A stretch of DNA of 64,000 nt, taken from positions 99,263,835 through 99,327,834 of the forward strand of contig NC_084469.1 in assembly GCF_027409185.1 (NCBI RefSeq), in the 5' to 3' direction. Shown here in pieces: positions 11,361-23,757 of the stretch. This stretch comes from Cynocephalus volans (taxonomy: Eukaryota > Chordata > Mammalia > Dermoptera > Cynocephalidae). Within the stretch, counting starts at the first letter, position 1, and each line of letters opens with the position of its first letter. The notes under the pieces are model-generated. The model saw only the letters and a program-made list of their open reading frames with translations. It had not been told where the DNA came from and did no database searches. Made by a program: the position numbers and the translations under genes.

Positions 11361-11639
11361 TCCCGACCCACTGCCAGTCTCGCCGCAGAGGCTGACTCTC
11401 ACCCCTGCACCATTCCACGGTCGTCTCCAACCCCTCCAGGTCGGGCCACGGCAGCGCACACCTCCAGGGGGCGCCCTTCCCACCGAGGCGCACAGCGAGT
11501 GTGTCCGAGACGCTCCCGCCTCCCCGGCACCCAGCCCGGGTCAGGGCACATTCCCTGTCAATGGCGAGTGGCCGTCGACTGCCCCCATAAGACGGGGTCC
11601 TGAGGACATTTCTTTGCCTGCGAGGACCGCGTAGGGGAC

Positions 11640-12350
11640 ACCCCCTCCCCCGCTCTTTGAAAGCAGCGCCGGGAAGACCTTCCCCGCCCCCCACCCCCGT
11701 CCTCTAAGGAACGAGCCCGTCGCCGCCGTGTGTTTACACATTTGTCCCTTGCTCTGTCTTTAAAGCTGCGCTGCGCCGTCACGAAGTCGTCTCTGCACCT
11801 GCCCCTGGCGTGGCTCGTGCAGCTCGTCTCTCTCAGCCAATGGGCAGGAGCGGATTCTGCAGGGGGTTGTCCCTTTCGCTGAGGCGGGTCCCCACCCACC
11901 CCTGCACACAAAAGCCCCATCACTAACTGTCCGCAGGAAGCCGAGCCTGTGCCAGCTGCGCGCAGCAGCGAGGACCGGGGACGCAGCCGCAGCCGGGCCC
12001 GGGACCCAGCGCCACCCGGAGGGCTGGACCGGAGACCCGTGCGCGCTGCCGCGGCGCCGGCGACCTTCCTCGGATGCAGAGCCCGCCGCCGCCGGCGTCC
12101 TCCTCCGGGGCTCTGCCGGCCTGGGGACCGCCGGGGATGCCCGGCTGCACCCGGGCAGGGCTCGCCTGTGTTCGCCGGTGACGAGGACAGGCCTCCGCGG
12201 AGGTGAGTGGCCGCCCTCTGTCCCAGCCCTCGGGGGTTTGCCGGAGGCATCGGCCGCTCGCAGACCCCTTTCCTGTCCGGCACACGGGCGGTGGGAGCGG
12301 AGAAGCACCGTCTGGGGACTCCCGCCGCCGTGTCGCCGATGCCGAGGACA
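11640..12350. promoter_or_regulatory. CpG island, possible promoter and first exon
   Basis: CpG is dense here against a CpG-poor background, and long frames are open on both strands because of GC content. On the plus strand a consensus-like donor (AG|GTGAGT) at 12,203 follows the densest part, so about 11,930-12,202 could be a non-coding first exon. No TATA box is evident. It lies about 4 kb upstream of a decayed zinc-finger exon in the same direction, and such islands commonly start KRAB zinc-finger genes. No product can be assigned. Confidence 0.5.
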
Positions 12351-13430
12351 AGCACCCGTGCGCCCCCGCGCCGTCCCCCGGGAAGGCGGAGATTTGCACC
12401 GTTTTCTGGGCGCGCTTAGAGCTCAGGAGGCTCCAAACCTCAGCCTCCCCCTGGGACGCTTCCTGGGAGGCTGCGGGAGCCCCGCGCCGCCTCTGGGCTC
12501 TGCCGATTTGTGACACCCGGAGGGACGGGGAAGCCACCAGCAGGGATGGGAAGGAAGGTCGTGGAGACGTGCGGATGAGGCGGGCCCGTGGGGTGGGGAG
12601 CAAGGGAGGAGGCGACGACACGGATCCCTCCTGCTCGTCTGAGCTCCTCTGCGTGTGCGGACAAGGCCACACCATGCCTCAGAGGAGCACTTGTCAGCTG
12701 TCCCTCCCGGTCACTCTCTGCCGTCTTTGCCGTCCCCAAATGTGCAGCCAGGATCTGAGTGCGGGAGTGGACCGGGCCCACAGGGGAACCGCGACACCCC
12801 ACAGTTGGAGGATCGGGGGGTCAGCACATGCGGGGGCTCCAGCATCTCGGCTATGGGTCCCCCCACCCCAGGGCGGGGGAGAGTGTTCCTGGGGGCTGAG
12901 GCCACACCCAACTCAGGATAAAGACGACAGAGGCAAGACCACTCCCTCCAGAGGGAAATGGAGTCCACACTGAGAGCTGTCCCTTGCAGCGAAGGTCTGG
13001 GGCGTTGCGTGGCCCTTGACATCAGGAAGGATTTCTTTTTCCGTCCTGTCTCACTGTCCCTCCGCCATGAATGAATGACGACATTCAGAAACACCCTGAG
13101 CAGGGGAGGGTCTAGTTTTTGCGTCCCCCTCCCTTCCGGCCTGGCTACCTGGTTCAGGCTTCCTTTGGGTCCTCCCTGCCTCCAGAGCCACAATCCCAAA
13201 TGCAGACCCTCCATCTACGGGGCTGTGGTCAAGGGCGGGCTTTGTCATGATAAGGGTGTGGGGCTGGGGGTCGGGAGGCCTAAGATGCTGAAAAGTGGGG
13301 ACAACCACACAGGAGCTACTGGGAGGACAGAAGCGTTAAGTACATGAGGCTCCTTAGTGACTGCCGAGCAGGGGCCTGAAATCCTTTCACAGACGCGTGA
13401 ACATCCAGGGAACCGGCTGTTTCATCTAAA
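12351..13430. other. GC-rich intergenic sequence, no gene seen
   Basis: The frames here are open because of base composition. No motif, splice pair or repeat family was recognised. Confidence 0.4.
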
Positions 13431-13432
13431 AC

Positions 13433-13646
13433 AGGGTTTCTCAACCTTGGATCTGTGGACGTTTGGGGCACGATCATTCTTCATTGGGGAGGGGGCTGTC
13501 CTGGGCATTGGGGGGTGCTGAGCAGCATCCCTGCCCCCACCCAGGAGACTCCCTGTCCCCTCCCCCATTGTGACAACCAAAAATGCTTCCAGACGTTGAC
13601 AAATGTCTGTCGGCAGAACGGCCCCCAGTTGCAAACCACGGGTTTC
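13433..13646 (-). mobile_element. MER20-like hAT DNA transposon remnant
   Basis: Reads as an antisense MER20: GGGTTTCTCAACCTTGGATC at the left, GGGGCTGTCCTGGGCATTG and GTGACAACCAAAAATGCTTCC in the middle, and TTGCAAACCACGGG at the right. About 13,725-13,840 contains a MIR-like piece (ACAGACAGGGAAACTGAGAC). Confidence 0.8.
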
Positions 13647-14229
13647 AAAGCACAAAACAAGTGGTTTTGGTTAAGTCATCAGATCCTAGAACTATATGCT
13701 CGGAAGGTATGGTAGAGGTCATCTCTAATTCAACTCTCATTTACAGACAGGGAAACTGAGACCAGGAGAGAGGAAAGGTCTGGGAGTCTGCCGTGCCCCA
13801 GGGTAGACACAAATTCAGTCTCACTGGCAGCTCTGGGCCTTGCCCCACATACCCCAGCCCCACTGCAGAGCGCTGCTCCCTAGCCTGCCCTGCCTCTTTT
13901 GGGCACCTCAGAACAATAAAAAATAAGACTGGAATTTCGTGGTTCTTAATATTTGTGATCTGACTTCAGACCCCAGTCTCTGTCCACACTGCCTTTGTTA
14001 GCCCTGGGGTCAGCAGGTTGCCAAAACTTGCTGCTTTGTAGGAGGACAGAGGGGCAGCGCAGGTGGCCTGGAGGAGATAGAGGTGGGTTGGAGTTGCCCA
14101 GGTCCTCTTTGAAAGTGTTGAGCTGAAGTATATCCATCACTCACACTTTAGTATGAATTACTTTGGCTTTATTGCTTCCCAGTCGAGGTCCAAAGGAAGG
14201 AAGGGAGGACGAGTCGTGGCTCCTCCGGG

Positions 14230-14880
14230 AGAGGGTGGGTTCATTCCTGTGCTTGTTGAACGTTTGTATATCGTCTTTGGAGAAATGTCTTTTCAAGATC
14301 TTTTTTGATTTGGGAGCATTGTTTGTCTTTCTATTATTGAGTTGTAGGAGTTCTTTATATCTCTTTGGGTTCATCCTATTTGGAGTTCATCGAGCTTCTT
14401 CAACGTATAGATCTGTGACAATTTTGGAACATTTTTGGAAATTTGGGGCCATTATTTTTTTCAGATGTTCTTTCTCCCCCATTATCTTTCTCCACTCCCT
14501 TACAGACTCCCATTATGTGTGTGTTTGATGGTGTCCCATGGGTCTCTTAGGTTCTGTTCAATTTTTGTCTTTCTTTTTAATTTCTCTTCTTTAGGTTGGG
14601 CAGTCTCAATGGACCTATCTTCAAGTTCACTGATTCTTTCTTCTTCCTGATCAAGTCTACTGATGAACCCGCTAGTGAATTTTTTTCCTCAGGAATTGCA
14701 TTTTCAACTCTAAAATTTCGATTTGGTTCCTTTTGATGTTCTCTGTATGGTGAGAATTCATTCTCATGGTTTCCTTTAGTCCTTTGTACATGGTTTCCTT
14801 TGTACATGTCCTGCCTATGAACTGAAGATCTGTTCCTTGCTTCAACTTTAGGTTTCATGTTGTTAAATGCTTTGTGGAAT
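14230..14880 (-). mobile_element. Antisense L1 fragment
   Basis: The plus strand carries reverse-complement L1 words (ATTATTGAGTTGTAGGAGTTCTTTATAT, CTTCAAGTTCACTGATTCTTTC, TCTAAAATTTCGATTTGGTTC). It is old. About 14,880-16,130 downstream holds no recognised feature apart from scattered AT-rich tracts. Confidence 0.7.
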
Positions 14881-16130
14881 TTGAAGTTGGCATTCGGATT
14901 TGGGCTTGGATTCCTGGGACCATTAATCCTCAGTCACCCTGGATGTTGACTGAGGATGCTTGCATTTTTTCCCTTGTCAAAGGGAGTTACTATATTTATT
15001 AGAATTTAAGCATAATTATTCCACCTCTTCTGAAGTCACACCTGCTCCTCTTCAGAAGTGTTGGCTTCAGATCTGTGGAGGATCTTGTTGTCCCCCGCAT
15101 GGTCCTTTCACATCATGTGTCTTTTCTCTGTGTACAAGGAGTCAAGTTGATAAACCTAGTCTGATTTGCCAATTGGTGCAACAGATAAAGTGATGAAAGA
15201 GGAAAGACCAATTCTCCCAGGCACATGTCCAGGTGAGCACCAAGTGGGTCGATATGAGTCCTTTGTGAGGAACATCTCTGGCCAGGGACTCAGTAGTTGG
15301 GAGTATTCACATTAGGAAATGCCAGTCAGACAACTTTGAAAAATGCCCTTTTTTCTGAAAAGTAGGTTAAGAACATTTGGTCTGAGCCTCCAGTGTACCT
15401 TCTTTCCTTCCTCCCCTTTGACTTTCTGTTCATCATCTCGTACTTTACTTTGGCCTCATAGGAGACAAAAAAAAAAGACACATCCTCTTTCCTTTTTAGA
15501 TTTAAGTCTCATATGGGCTCTCTTTTTTGTCCAATTCCTTCCCACTTTGTCTTCCTGGCAATTCTTTCTTTCTGTCAACATCAATGACACTCTTCCTAGA
15601 ATGTTTCTAACAATACCTAAAATTTTAATACCCTAATGACATTCATTACACACCGTCTCAAAAACCCTAATCTCTCAAAGGCCATCTTCACACATATGTG
15701 TATTTTACCATTTTTTTCCCCATCAACTTAAATTTTATTCAGTTTCTTACAGATTTTAAGACTGTACTTAAAGCCAAAGGGTTAACTCCTAAGCAGCATG
15801 TTTTTAGAAAACAGCAATCTAGAAGTGTAAAAATGGTAACACTAATCTGAGTGATTTCTGAATTTCCTTAGTAAGAGAATGTCATAAATTAGAAGAGCCA
15901 CAAAGATACCAGGAGATTCATTAAAGGAAAGTGTTGTTCTTCCAAGACAAAGTGGTATTTCTGGAGACATAATATGAAACTATTATGAATTTGGAGAAAA
16001 GTATAAGTTAGCTCCAAACGTGTTTTTTACAATTAAATATTTGCCTAAATTTGACTCAAATATTAGGTGTTTGAAGTATAAATGAGCCTTAAAATCATCA
16101 GGAAGTGCTCTGCTAATGTGAAAACCATTT

Positions 16131-17060
16131 GTGGCGCAGCATCCACCTTTTTTAGTGTCTATGAATCTGAACTGGCAGAAGCCACATCCAACTCAAGGTA
16201 GCACAAGCATCAATTATTATAAAGTTACATGTGACAGAATTCCTGAAAAAGAGAATTCCATGACGGCACTGAATAGTAAAAATATTTTAAATTATAGTTA
16301 TCATTCTTCTCTTAGTCAACAGGAGAGAAGTCATCTTGGAGTGAAACTCAATGAATGTCATCAGTGTTTTAAAGTCTTCAGCACCAAACATAGCCTTACT
16401 GAGCACAAGAGAATTCACACTGGAGAAAAACCCTGTTACTATCATCAATTTGTAAAATTCTTCAGTCGCAGTTCTTACGTTACTGTTCATAAGAGAATAC
16501 ACAAAGGGGAGAAACTCTATGAATGCAGCGAATGTAAGAGAGCCTTCAGTAATTACTCATCCCTTAGACTGCCTGTGAGAATTCACACTGGAGAAAAACA
16601 CTGTGAATGTAACCAGTGCTTCCATGTCTTCCACTCTTGATGTCTCTTCAAAAAGCGCAAGAGAATCCATACTGGGGAGAACCACGATGCATGCAGTCGG
16701 TAAAGGAAGGCCTTCAGCATGAGCTCCTGCGTTACTGTGCACAGTATAATTCATATAGGGGAGAAACCTTACGAGTGCCGTGATTGTGGGAAAGCCTTCA
16801 GGAAGCACCAACATCTCACAAAGCACAAGAGAACGCCTACTGGAGAAAAAACTTATAAATGTCATGAGTGTGGAAAACCTTTCAGCAGTAGCTTTTCTCC
16901 AACTCTGTACAAGAGGATACATAATGGAGAGAAACTGTACGAGTGCAATGATGTAGGAAAGCCTTTAACAATCTCTCATCTGTTAAGAAATGTGAGAAAT
17001 CACACCACTCACACTGAAGAAAAGCCCTATGAGTCATCATTGTGGAAAGTCTTTCACTAG
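16131..17060 (+). pseudogene. C2H2 zinc-finger (KRAB-ZNF type) terminal exon, decayed
   Basis: The exon encodes tandem Krueppel-type fingers with TGEK-type linkers, a DNA-binding array. The first finger is whole (CHQCFKVFSTKHSLTEHKRIH). The second has lost its paired cysteines, and the third has Pro for its first zinc histidine (LRLPVRIH). The fourth (CNQCFHVF) ends at a stop at about 16,638. Another frame from 16,719 carries a good finger (CRDCGKAFRKHQHLTKHKR) whose last His is replaced, then CHECGKPFS and weaker units until another break. No KRAB exon was found upstream. Loss of zinc ligands plus stops means it cannot make a normal array. The island near 12 kb might be its old promoter. Confidence 0.85.
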
Positions 17061-17171
17061 TGAATCTTAGATTTCTATGCCTAAGAGAATACTTAATACG
17101 TAGGTAGGAATGCAGTAACAGTGGAAAAAACATTTCTTGATCTCTTATTCCTCAGATAACATGAGTGAACA

Positions 17172-17750
17172 TATATGTATGAGTTATTTGTTGCTGCATA
17201 ATAAATCCCAAAAAACTTCATGTCTTCAAACAAAAAGCACTTATTATTTCACAAGTTCTGTAGATCAAGAATTCAGGAATGGCTTAGCTCTGGAGTTCTC
17301 TCTAAGGATCTCTTCTGTGGTTGCAGTGAAGATGTCAGCCAGGGCTGCAGTCTTCTGAGATCCCTACTGACCAATGGTCCACTGCCAAAATGGCTCTCTC
17401 ACGTGCCTGGAAAGTTAGTTATGGCTATTGGCAGGGGAACCTTCAGTTCCGCACCACAGAGGCCACTCCACAGGGCTAAGTGTCTTTATGGTATGGCAGT
17501 AGGTTCCCCCTAAGGCAAATGATTTAATGAGCCAACACAAAAGCCACAATATCTCTTATGACCTAGCCTTGGAAGGACATATTTCATTTCTTCCATATTG
17601 GTCACGCACACCAATCCTGATGCAATGCAGGAGGAGATTGCACAAAGCATGAATGTGAGGAGGTATATCACTGGGGACCATCTGAGAAACATGCCATAAA
17701 TCAGTAACAAAAATCCTGCAGCAGGCCCTCAGCCTTCTGATCAATATGGG
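17172..17750. mobile_element. Interspersed repeat splitting the zinc-finger array (family not named)
   Basis: It begins GTTATTTGTTGCTGCATAATAAATCCC and runs through AGTTCTGTAGATCAAGAATTCAGG to GGGACCATCTGAGAAACATG, a layout I associate with old mammalian interspersed repeats. Degenerate finger sequence resumes on its right, so it inserted into the array or its 3' part. Confidence 0.55.
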
Positions 17751-17784
17751 GTAGTATTAAATAACCTACAGGTTAACTCATTCT

Positions 17785-18480
17785 GAAGAGAAGCCATAGA
17801 AGTGAAATCCATATGATAAAGTCTGTGGGAAAGCCTTTAATGATAGCTCTAGGGAGTCATGTGACAATACACTCTGAATGAAAACCATATGAATGTCATC
17901 AAAATGGAAAATTCTTTAGGGGACACTCATCACTTAAGACACACTTGAAAAGCCACACTACAGAAGAACACTTAATATATAAAGAATGTTGAAAATCCTA
18001 CAGCACAAGCAATTGCATTACTGAGCACAATATACTTTGTTCTGATATTCTGAATACATGATGGTGGGAATACTTTGGATGTTCTCTGATTTTTTAATAC
18101 ATGAGAATTCATGTCAGAGAGAAAGACCCATTGAATGCCATCAGCATTGGTAAGATTTCCATTCTTCCGCATTTCTTAGAAAATTAAGAACTCACACTGC
18201 AAAAGATGTTGTGAATATAAAGGATGAGGGAAACTCTAGTGTTGCCTCTTACATGAGGATAATATGAAAATTCTCCATGGGTGCCACCACGTATGAGTGT
18301 ACTGATTTTGGAAAATCTTTCATTCACTGATTCCTCTGTTTGTATTTGTGAGAACACATACTGGAAGGGAAAACCTAGGAATGCAATCAATATGCAGATG
18401 ACTAAGCCTTAGCACTTCACTGACAGGCCACCAAATAATTTATACTAGGGACAAAAATAATAAATGTTATGAGTGTAAGA
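17785..18480 (+). pseudogene. Further degenerate zinc-finger units
   Basis: Finger-like words (TGTGGGAAAGCCTTTAATGATAG, AAACCATATGAATGTCATC, CATTACTGAGCACAA) recur about every 84 nt but with stops, indels and lost cysteines. This is the tail of the same array. 18,540-18,720 contains another old repeat piece; 18,730-19,050 shows nothing recognisable. Confidence 0.7.
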
Positions 18481-19066
18481 TTATAATTGTCTCATCCTGA
18501 GAATGGGCCACTAGCTCATTAATTCTGTTAACTAAAAATTATTGGAGGCCATTGTTTTAGAAGCTTCCTCTTTGGTCTCTTGGATTGCTCCCTTTCTAGG
18601 AGAAGTCATCTGCCATGCCATGAGGACACTCGAGCAGCCCCGTGAAGAGGAGCCAACTTGCCAGTACCAAATTGCTAGCCACATGAAAAGTTACCTTGGA
18701 AGGAGATCTTCCAACCCCAAACTTTGAACTCTAATTATTATATATGCTCAAATGTTTAGAGGCAAAGTCTACTGCTGTGTGCAACCTGCTTCAAAATGCA
18801 TAACAAAAATGAATTGATGGATGACACAGGAATCAATGTTGCAAAACAAGTATAAAAAAATGTTACTGATGGTTTTTAGGTGGTGGATGTTTGCTGTAAT
18901 ATTCTTTCAAATTCTTTCTGTGTTTGCAAATTGATCATAATAAAATGGGTGCAGGTGATGTGCTAAGTCACTGAAAAGAAAAATGGATTGTTAACAAAAT
19001 CATCAATGTTTGAGGGTTCAGTTTCTCAGCATTCTCATCAGCATTTGGTGTGGTCATTGTTTTTTT

Positions 19067-19262
19067 TGTTTGTTTGTTTGTTTGTTTGTTTTTGGTCTTT
19101 TTGTGACCGGTAAGGGGATTGCAACCCTTGGTGTGGTGTCGTCCGCACCGCACTCAGCCAGTGAGTGCACCGGCCATTCCTATATAGGATCAGAACCCAC
19201 GGTGGGAGCCCCGCTGCGCTCCCAAGCACCGCACTCTCCCGAGTGCGCCACGGGGCTGGCCC
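19067..19262 (-). mobile_element. CYN-like dimeric tRNA-derived SINE, minus strand
   Basis: On the minus strand two tRNA-like monomers follow each other: the first has GTGGCGCACTCGGGAGAGTG and a B-box GGTTCTGATCC, the second an ACACCAAGGGTTGCAATCC box, then a poly(A) with AAAC repeats. It is flanked by TGGTC(A/G)TTGTTTTTT at 19,051 and 19,263, a target-site duplication. Confidence 0.85.
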
Positions 19263-19524
19263 TGGTCGTTGTTTTTTATTTTAGTCATTCTAATAGGTAT
19301 GTAGTGATATCTCACTGTGGTCAGAACCACTAGCTGGTCTTGAGGAAGGGGGTTATCATGGATTTTAATGTAAAAACCATAGCCAAAACCATAAAAGTCC
19401 TTCAAGAAATCCAGGGATAAATATTTTATATAGAACATCAGATGAATGAAGTTCTTTTTAAGTATGACGTAAAACAAGAAGGCACAAATAAAAGATTAAT
19501 AAATTTGGCTTTGTTAAACAAATC

Positions 19525-19950
19525 CGCAGTAAACCCGGGAGTACAGGTGTCCCGGCAACCTGATGGTCTCCGTTCCTCTGAGTATATTCCCAGCACTGGT
19601 ATAGCTGGGTCGTATGGTACAACGGAATACTACTCTGCTATAAAAAAGAATGAAATACTGCCATTCGCAGCAACATGGATGGGCTTAGACAAAATTATAT
19701 TAAGTGAAACAAGTCAGGCACAGAAAGAGAAATACCACACGTTCCCACTTATTTGTGGGAGTTAAAAATAAATAAATATACAAAGAAATAAACGGTGGGG
19801 GGGAAGAAGACACAACCATCACAATTCCTTGAACTTGTTAAGACGTGAATAGATATGATGTAGATGTGGGGGAGGGGAAGAGGAATGGGTAAAGGGACGC
19901 GAAAATCAACTACATTGTACATGTGAGAAGTTAAAATTTAAAAAAAAGTC
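19525..19950 (+). mobile_element. L1 3' end with 5' inversion (twin priming)
   Basis: From 19,619 the plus strand is sense L1: the end of ORF2 ([21 protein letters not shown]), stop, and 3'-UTR to the A-rich end near 19,945. The preceding ~90 bp (about 19,528-19,617) is reverse-complement L1 from just upstream in the same ORF2 (TATTCCCAGCACTGGTATAGC). An inverted 5' piece joined to a sense 3' piece is the signature of twin priming. Flanks carry TC(C/T)GCAG as a weak duplication. About 19,960-20,240 has no recognised feature. Confidence 0.75.
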
Positions 19951-20239
19951 TGCAGGGCAAAAACCGCAAGAGACGAAGATAAATAGAAAAATGTTGGCGA
20001 CTTATCACAAAAGACTAATTTATTAATATTTAAGAACTCCTATCAAGCAATAAGAAAAAGGCCAAGAATCCATTAGAAAAATGAGGAAATGCTAAGAACA
20101 GACGATTCACAGAAATTAAAAGTAGCTCTTAAAAAAAGGAAAAATACGAAGTAAAACACTGGTTCCTTTTTTCATTTATCAGAATGGGAATTTTTTTTTC
20201 TTTCTGGTTTCGTAAGACAAGGTTTTGCCCAGGATGTGG

Positions 20240-20960
20240 GCGAAGTGGCACTGCCTCACCGTAAAGATGGGACGAGAATTAGTACAACCGCCTCCAGCGA
20301 CAGGGACGCGGCCAGAGAGAGCCGAGCGCAGCCCGGAGTGTGGGGTGGAGAGGCGGGAAGAGCCGAGGCCGGGCGAACATGGCCAAGGTTGGGCGGAAAT
20401 GGCCGAGGTCGGGCGGAAAGAGCCGAGGCTGGGCGGAAATGACCGAGGTTGGGCGGAAATGGCCGAGGCCGGTCGGAAATGAGCGAGGTTGGGCGGAAAG
20501 AGCCGGGGTTTGGCGGAAATAGCCGAAGCCGGGGGGAAAGAGCAAAGCGAAGCCGAGCGGCGGCAGGAAGTGACTATAGAGCCGAGCCAAGGCCAGACGC
20601 GGAGGGACTGAGGTCGCGGGCGGAGAGCGACAGGCGGGCGGCGCCGAGGCGGAGGCCGTGGGGCGACCGCGCCGGGAGGAGCCGAGGACGGTGGGGCCGG
20701 AACCGTCCAGCGCCCGAGCGGCCCCGCAGCTCCACCCGCGTTGGGGCTGTCGCCGCCGGGTCCTCCGCTGCCCACCGCGCGGTGCTGGTTCCGCTGTGTC
20801 GGCCGCGTGATCTCCGTCCCCGGCCAGGACCCGCGTGTCCCCGCACGGCCCGGATCCCTCCGGAGTTGACGCCCGCGTGGAGTCCGGCGCGATGTCGCCG
20901 GGGAGGGGGCAGACCCTCGGGGTGCAGCACCGGACCCCGCCCTGGGGAAGGCCGCTGGGG
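20240..20960. promoter_or_regulatory. CpG island with embedded 20-bp tandem array
   Basis: CpG-dense sequence rises abruptly from an AT-rich flank. It contains GGGCGG boxes and several GGAA cores. Open frames on both strands (up to about 350 codons) follow from composition and from the 20-bp unit, not from a conserved protein. It is a likely promoter of an unseen transcript; direction is undetermined. About 21,170-21,775 downstream has no recognised feature. Confidence 0.5.
20358..20541. repeat. 20-bp tandem array, about nine units
   Basis: The unit is CCGAGGTTGGGCGGAAATGG with variation at a few positions; nine consecutive units can be lined up without gaps. Each carries GGGCGG joined to GGAAA. 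Confidence 0.9.
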
Positions 20961-21774
20961 GTGACAGTGACCTCTGCCTGCGGATGTGGGGGTCTGGCGT
21001 GCGGCCCCCGGCCCGAGACCGAGGCTGGAATGCGGCTGTCCCCCAACTCCTGACCGACACCCCCACCCTGCAACACCGACGCTGGCCGCAGGACGGCAGG
21101 GTTCTTGGTGGCGTGTGACTGAAACCATCGCAGGACAGGTGGAGCGGGAGGATTGTTCAAAGAACTGAGAACCGGGCTTGGAGCCCCAGGGAGGCTGGAT
21201 TTTGGTGGCTTCTGCCCAAGTCCGTCGTGGTCAGAGCTTGCTCCTACCTCCGCATTCGCAGGGGCTCCTGGTTCGCAGACCCATGCCCTGGCTGCCCTGG
21301 GGAGGCCGCAAGGGGACTTCTCTGGCATTTTGGGTTTTTATATTGGGGAGCTGGCAATGCCTCCACCCAAGATCATAAAGTGGGAGAAACCGGCAAACAG
21401 GATAGGGGCTCAGCTGCCGAGAAACTGAAAGGGACGGCTGTGTCTGCTACAGTGCCCTGTACACTGCAAGTTGTTTCTAAAAGGAACACTGGAGACCACT
21501 CATGTCAGCAACCTTGGTCCTTTCTGTTCCAATAGTTCATATTAAAGTTGCTGCAGTTAGGAAGAGTGTATTAGATTTGGCAGCCTTCAGCAAATGACCA
21601 CTACCCGTCCCAGCTCTGCCTTTTAGGGCCCTTGGTAAGGACTTCAGGGGTGTTTGCATTGAGAAGAGCTGGTATTCCAAGCTGATGTGAGCCGACCGGC
21701 TGGCAGCGAATAGAAGGGGGACTGGTCTCTGGCCACTGAAGGAGAAACTAGGACCAGCTGAAGAAAGAACAGAA

Positions 21775-21900
21775 CAACCCAAATGTCCATCAACTGATGC
21801 ATGGATTTCTAACGTGTGATATCACGATACATTATATATTATTAAGCTATGAAAGATACGAAGGATTCATGTTACAACATGGATGAAAAAATATGTTGAG
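21775..21900 (+). mobile_element. Old L1 3' fragment
   Basis: The ordered words AACCCAAATGTCCATCAACTG, ATTATTAAGCTATGAAAGATA and TTACAACATGGATGAA are the usual L1 ORF2 end. About 21,900-22,200 is AT-rich with nothing else recognised. Confidence 0.6.
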
Positions 21901-22199
21901 ACATTCTCTTTATTTGGAGGAGGTGAGTGTTTCTTTGTCTTTGGTTTCTTTTCCTTTAGTTCTTTGAGCATATTTAATGCAGTTGTTATAAAGTGTTTGT
22001 TTCATTAACATGACTGGGAAAGTGCTTTGATATGTCACTTTTTTGTAAAGTTCTTTTTGTTTGGTTGGTCAGTTTTAAAAAGTTCTTATTTCACTGGGTA
22101 AAATTTCTCTTACATAGAAATTTAAAAATCAACATCACAGTTTATGATAAAAATACATTGTGATTTTACCTTTTCTTAATCATTTTTATTTCAAGTATA

Positions 22200-22985
22200 T
22201 TTTTAAAATCATAAATGGGGCTTTACAATCCAAAGTAAAAACACTTTTTTTCTTGGTTATAAATATTCATGAGATACAAAGCTGATTGTCACCACTCATG
22301 CCCAAGATGTGATGGCCAGATCCATACTGGCAGCATGTCCATTAACACAAATTGCAATTATACCCCATGTCCCCCACCCAATTATCCCCAACTTTCCTCC
22401 CCCTCCGCCTTTCCCCCACTCCACTTTTATCCCTAGGTGTGTCCTCTCCCTCTGCAAGTCCAACGCATCACTGTGGTCCTTCTTTCCTGCCTTCTTTCTC
22501 TCTTAGCTGCCACTTATGAGTTAGCACATGCGGTACTTATCCTTCAGTGCTTTGCTTATTTCACTCAACATAAGTTTCTGCAGGCTAATCCATGTTGTTG
22601 CAAATGAGAGAATTTCATTCTTTTTTATGGCAGAGTATTCCATCGTGTATATGTACCACAGTTTCCTTATCCAGTCATCCATTGATGGACATTTAAGTTG
22701 GTTCCATATCTTGGCTATTGTAAACAGAGCTGCGATGAACATAGGAGTGCAGGTGTCCCATCGACATGATGATTTCCATTCTTTTGGGCATATACACAGA
22801 AGACGGATTGCTGAGTCATATGGAAGATCTATCTGTAGTCATTTGAGAAACCTCCAAATTGTTTTCCAAAGTGGTTGTACTAATTTACAGTCCCACCAAC
22901 AGTGCAGGAGTGTTCCCTTCTCTCCACACCCTCATTTGTTATTCTCCACCTTTTTTATTATAGCCACAGAGAATAACAAAACACT
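22200..22985 (-). mobile_element. Antisense L1 3' end
   Basis: Minus-strand L1: 3'-UTR at 22,250-22,510 (TATTCATGAGATACAAAGCTG, CCCCACCCAATTATCCCC) and the end of ORF2 through 22,985 (reverse of CCATATGACTCAGCAATCC and CTGTGGTACATATACACGATG). The frame is broken. About 22,985-23,745 holds nothing recognised. Confidence 0.85.
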
Positions 22986-23757
22986 TAGTCTTGATAGCTT
23001 GAGAATTTGACAAGCAATTCCAGACCATGCTTTCCAAATCTAGTATTCTTTAGTATTCTTCAGACTTCTGAGATCTAGTGTTCAAACTACTCCATTCTAA
23101 ATGTACAATCTTAGATAACTATTGTACACTTGTTGATAAGAGAGTTTCCCGAAAACAGTCCATCAAATATAAAGAATAGTTTCTGTCCAAGTTTCAGCAA
23201 TGAGGGAAGAAATACCAAACACCTATGAAGAAATCATTTATTCATTAAAAAAAAACAGAACCAGTACTATTCTCTATCATAAAAGGGAACACATAAAGCT
23301 AATTTTAAATGTTTTTGTTGTAGACTTCAGTAATATTTCATTCCCTACACAGGTCTCAATCCTACTTAAAGATCTTTTATGCAAGGTAACCATCAGGATG
23401 TCCTGAGTAAATGTCCTGGATATTAACATGGCCCTAAATAGCTGTTCCAAAGAGGAGCAGGTTATTTTTGAGGAAAAGGGCTGCCTTGGTAACTTCCCTC
23501 AAGTGTTTATCTTGAATAAAAATGGTTAATGAAAATATTTTTTAAACCATCTTTGGATACTATATAACATACTGCTCGCCAAACAAAAAAGAAAATCAAA
23601 ACTCTCTTTCCCTTTTTAGGAAATTTTCTACCTTTACTTTTAAAATTACAATTTATTTATCTTTTTTGTTGTTGTTTTTTGACTGCCTAATTCAGTATTA
23701 AATTTTTTAAATTCTGCATTTCAGTGTAGTAAGAGTTCTTTTTCAAATGATCCTTAC

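Noticed and set aside
11558-12973. Arg/Pro-rich frames of about 250 codons on both strands
   Set aside because: GC-rich composition of the CpG island explains them; no conserved motif.
20179-21328. Reading frames of about 295 and 349 codons on the minus strand
   Set aside because: They lie in a CpG island and have a 20-residue period copied from the 20-bp array; other frames are open too.
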